NCBI RefSeq assembly: GCF_900107965.1
Contig: NZ_FNVU01000001.1
Coordinates: 682,001 to 746,000 of the forward strand
Reading direction: 5' to 3'
DNA length: 64,000 nucleotides
Source of the DNA: Actinacidiphila yanglinensis
GTDB taxonomy: Bacteria; Actinomycetota; Actinomycetes; Streptomycetales; Streptomycetaceae
The notes below the pieces were generated by a model that had not been told where the DNA came from, made no database searches, and saw nothing but the letters and a program-made list of their open reading frames with translations. Positions 62,725 through 64,000 of this stretch are shown here, one piece after another (positions within the stretch are counted from its first letter, which is position 1; each line of letters begins with the position of its first letter). Made by a program: the position numbers and the translations under genes.

Positions 62725-64000
62725 GTGGCTGAGAAAGTATCCGGATCGAAGAAGACGACCGACCGACCCAGGCTGATGCTGCTCGACGGGCATTCGCTGG
62801 CATACCGGGCGTTCTACGCGCTGCCCGTGGAGAACTTCAACACGGTCACGGGCCAGCCGACGAACGCGGTGTACGGGTTCACGTCGATGCTGGCGAACAC
62901 GTTGCGCGACGAAGCGCCCACGCATCTCGCGGTGGCGTTCGACGTGTCGCGCAAGACCTGGCGGTCGGAGGAGTTCCCGGAGTACAAGGCGACGCGGTCG
63001 AAGACGCCGGACGAGTTCGGGTCGCAGCTGGCGCTGATCGGGGAGCTGCTGGACGCGATGGTCGTGCCGCGGTTCGCGGTCGAGGGCTTCGAGGCCGACG
63101 ACGTGATCGCGACGCTGGCCACGCAGGCGGAGGCGCTGGGGTACGAGGTGCTGATCGTCACCGGCGACCGGGACTCGTTCCAGCTGGTGTCGGAGCACGT
63201 CACGGTGCTGTATCCGACGAAGGGCGTCTCGGAGCTGACGCGGTACACCCCGGCGAAGGTCGAGGAGAGGTACGGCCTGACACCCAGGCAGTACCCGGAC
63301 TTCGCGGCGCTGCGCGGCGACCCGTCGGACAACCTGCCGGGGATCCCGGGGGTGGGGGAGAAGACCGCGGCGAAGTGGATCACCCAGTTCGGCTCGTTCG
63401 AGGAGTTGTGCGAGCGGGTCGACGAGGTGAAGGGCAAGGCGGGGGACAACCTGCGCGCGCACCTGGACGCGGTGAAGCTGAACCGGCGGCTGACCGAGAT
63501 GGTGCGGGACGTGGCGTTGCCCGCGCGCGCCGAGCAGTTGGGGCGGGAGCCGTACGACCGCGAGGCGTTGGGCCAGGTGCTGGACGCGCTGGAGTTCCGC
63601 AACCCGAACTTCCGGGAGCGGCTGTTCGCGGCCGACCCGGGGGCGGCGGCGGAGGAGGCGGAGATCGCCGAGGGTGTGGCCGTGGAGGGCACGGTGCTGT
63701 CGGCGGGTGAGCTGCCGGGCTGGCTGGAGGCGCGGGGCGCGGGCCCGGTGGGGCTGGCGAGTGTGGACACCTGGGCGCTGGGTTCCGGCAGCGTCACCCA
63801 GGTTGCGCTGGCCGACGCCGAGGATGCGGCGTGGTTCGACCCGACGCAGCTGGACGAGGCCGACGAGAAGGCGTTCGCGGCGTGGCTGGCCGACCCGGAG
63901 CGCGCCAAGGTGGTGCACCACGCGAAGAACGCGATGCGGGTCTTCGCGGAGCACGGCTGGCGGCTGTCGGGGGTGTCGATGGACACGGCGCTGGCGGCGT
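62725..64000 (+). CDS. polA: DNA polymerase I, N-terminal part (runs off window)
   Basis: GTG 62725 follows GGGAGG at 8 nt and opens VAEKVSGSKKTTDRPRLMLLDGHSLAYRAFYALP. The 5'-3' exonuclease domain (about 15-300) shows the metal-binding acids in LLDGHSL, VAFDVSRKTWR, EGFEADDVIATLA and VTGDRDSFQL, plus the helix-hairpin-helix GDPSDNLPGIPGVGEKTA. Next begins the degenerate 3'-5' exonuclease region (GPVGLASVDTWALGS), where the usual DxE metal motif is not seen, so proofreading is probably lost. 425 codons are visible; the polymerase domain lies beyond the edge. Confidence 0.9.
   Translation, partial: MAEKVSGSKKTTDRPRLMLLDGHSLAYRAFYALPVENFNTVTGQPTNAVYGFTSMLANTLRDEAPTHLAVAFDVSRKTWRSEEFPEYKATRSKTPDEFGSQLALIGELLDAMVVPRFAVEGFEADDVIATLATQAEALGYEVLIVTGDRDSFQLVSEHVTVLYPTKGVSELTRYTPAKVEERYGLTPRQYPDFAALRGDPSDNLPGIPGVGEKTAAKWITQFGSFEELCERVDEVKGKAGDNLRAHLDAVKLNRRLTEMVRDVALPARAEQLGREPYDREALGQVLDALEFRNPNFRERLFAADPGAAAEEAEIAEGVAVEGTVLSAGELPGWLEARGAGPVGLASVDTWALGSGSVTQVALADAEDAAWFDPTQLDEADEKAFAAWLADPERAKVVHHAKNAMRVFAEHGWRLSGVSMDTALAA

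Overview
The window is about 64 kb of very GC-rich, densely packed chromosome from an actinobacterium. Codon use, frequent GTG starts, ATGA/GTGA gene overlaps and the gene families point to Streptomyces or a close relative. The gene order hisDCB-hisH-hisA-ridA-hisF, hisI-trpE, trpC-trpM-trpBA, lgt, gltBD, pyk, livKHMGF, an ANTAR regulator and polA matches, from memory, the conserved core of the S. coelicolor chromosome around SCO2003-SCO2064. This is therefore mostly core chromosome. I see no prophage, integrase, CRISPR array or large biosynthetic cluster.

Layout: 1-8.1 kb holds the end of an unknown gene, a small hydrophilic protein, a NYN-domain nuclease-like protein, an ABC-2 exporter pair, a DUF2567 protein, a YbaK deacylase, a Lon-N-like protein and a beta-helix membrane protein. 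8.2-14.2 kb is the histidine operon, with a 49-residue membrane protein and a RidA protein embedded. 14.2-19.3 kb holds a methyltransferase, an ArsR-type regulator with a clear palindromic operator, its MFS transporter, and two conserved actinobacterial proteins. 19.4-28.4 kb is the hisI-trp region, including the tiny trpM gene. 28.7-31.6 kb carries a DsbA-like thioredoxin, lgt and a VIT1/CCC1 transporter. 31.6-38.1 kb is glutamate synthase. 38.3-49.4 kb looks more accessory: a secreted protein, a zinc metalloprotease, a methyltransferase fragment, aminopeptidase N, a lipoprotein, an orphan DesA/DesB-like siderophore amine pair and a Tat-exported 5'-nucleotidase. 49.8-57.8 kb holds pyruvate kinase and a five-gene branched-chain amino acid ABC transporter. 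57.9-64 kb holds an ANTAR regulator, tRNA-Leu(CAA), a LAGLIDADG endonuclease-like gene beside it, a thioesterase, an FdhF/YdeP oxidoreductase and the first part of polA, which runs off the end.

The least explained material lies between genes. A mosaic family of palindromic repeats is scattered at five intergenic sites around the his, trp and ABC genes. One copy contains a perfect 98-bp tandem duplication. There are also a 45-bp tandem repeat that shares its core with a distant terminator, and a degenerate ~30-bp minisatellite. Several operons have a -10-like hexamer ending 7-8 nt before the start codon, which suggests leaderless transcripts. All functional calls were made by reading the sequence; no database search was run.
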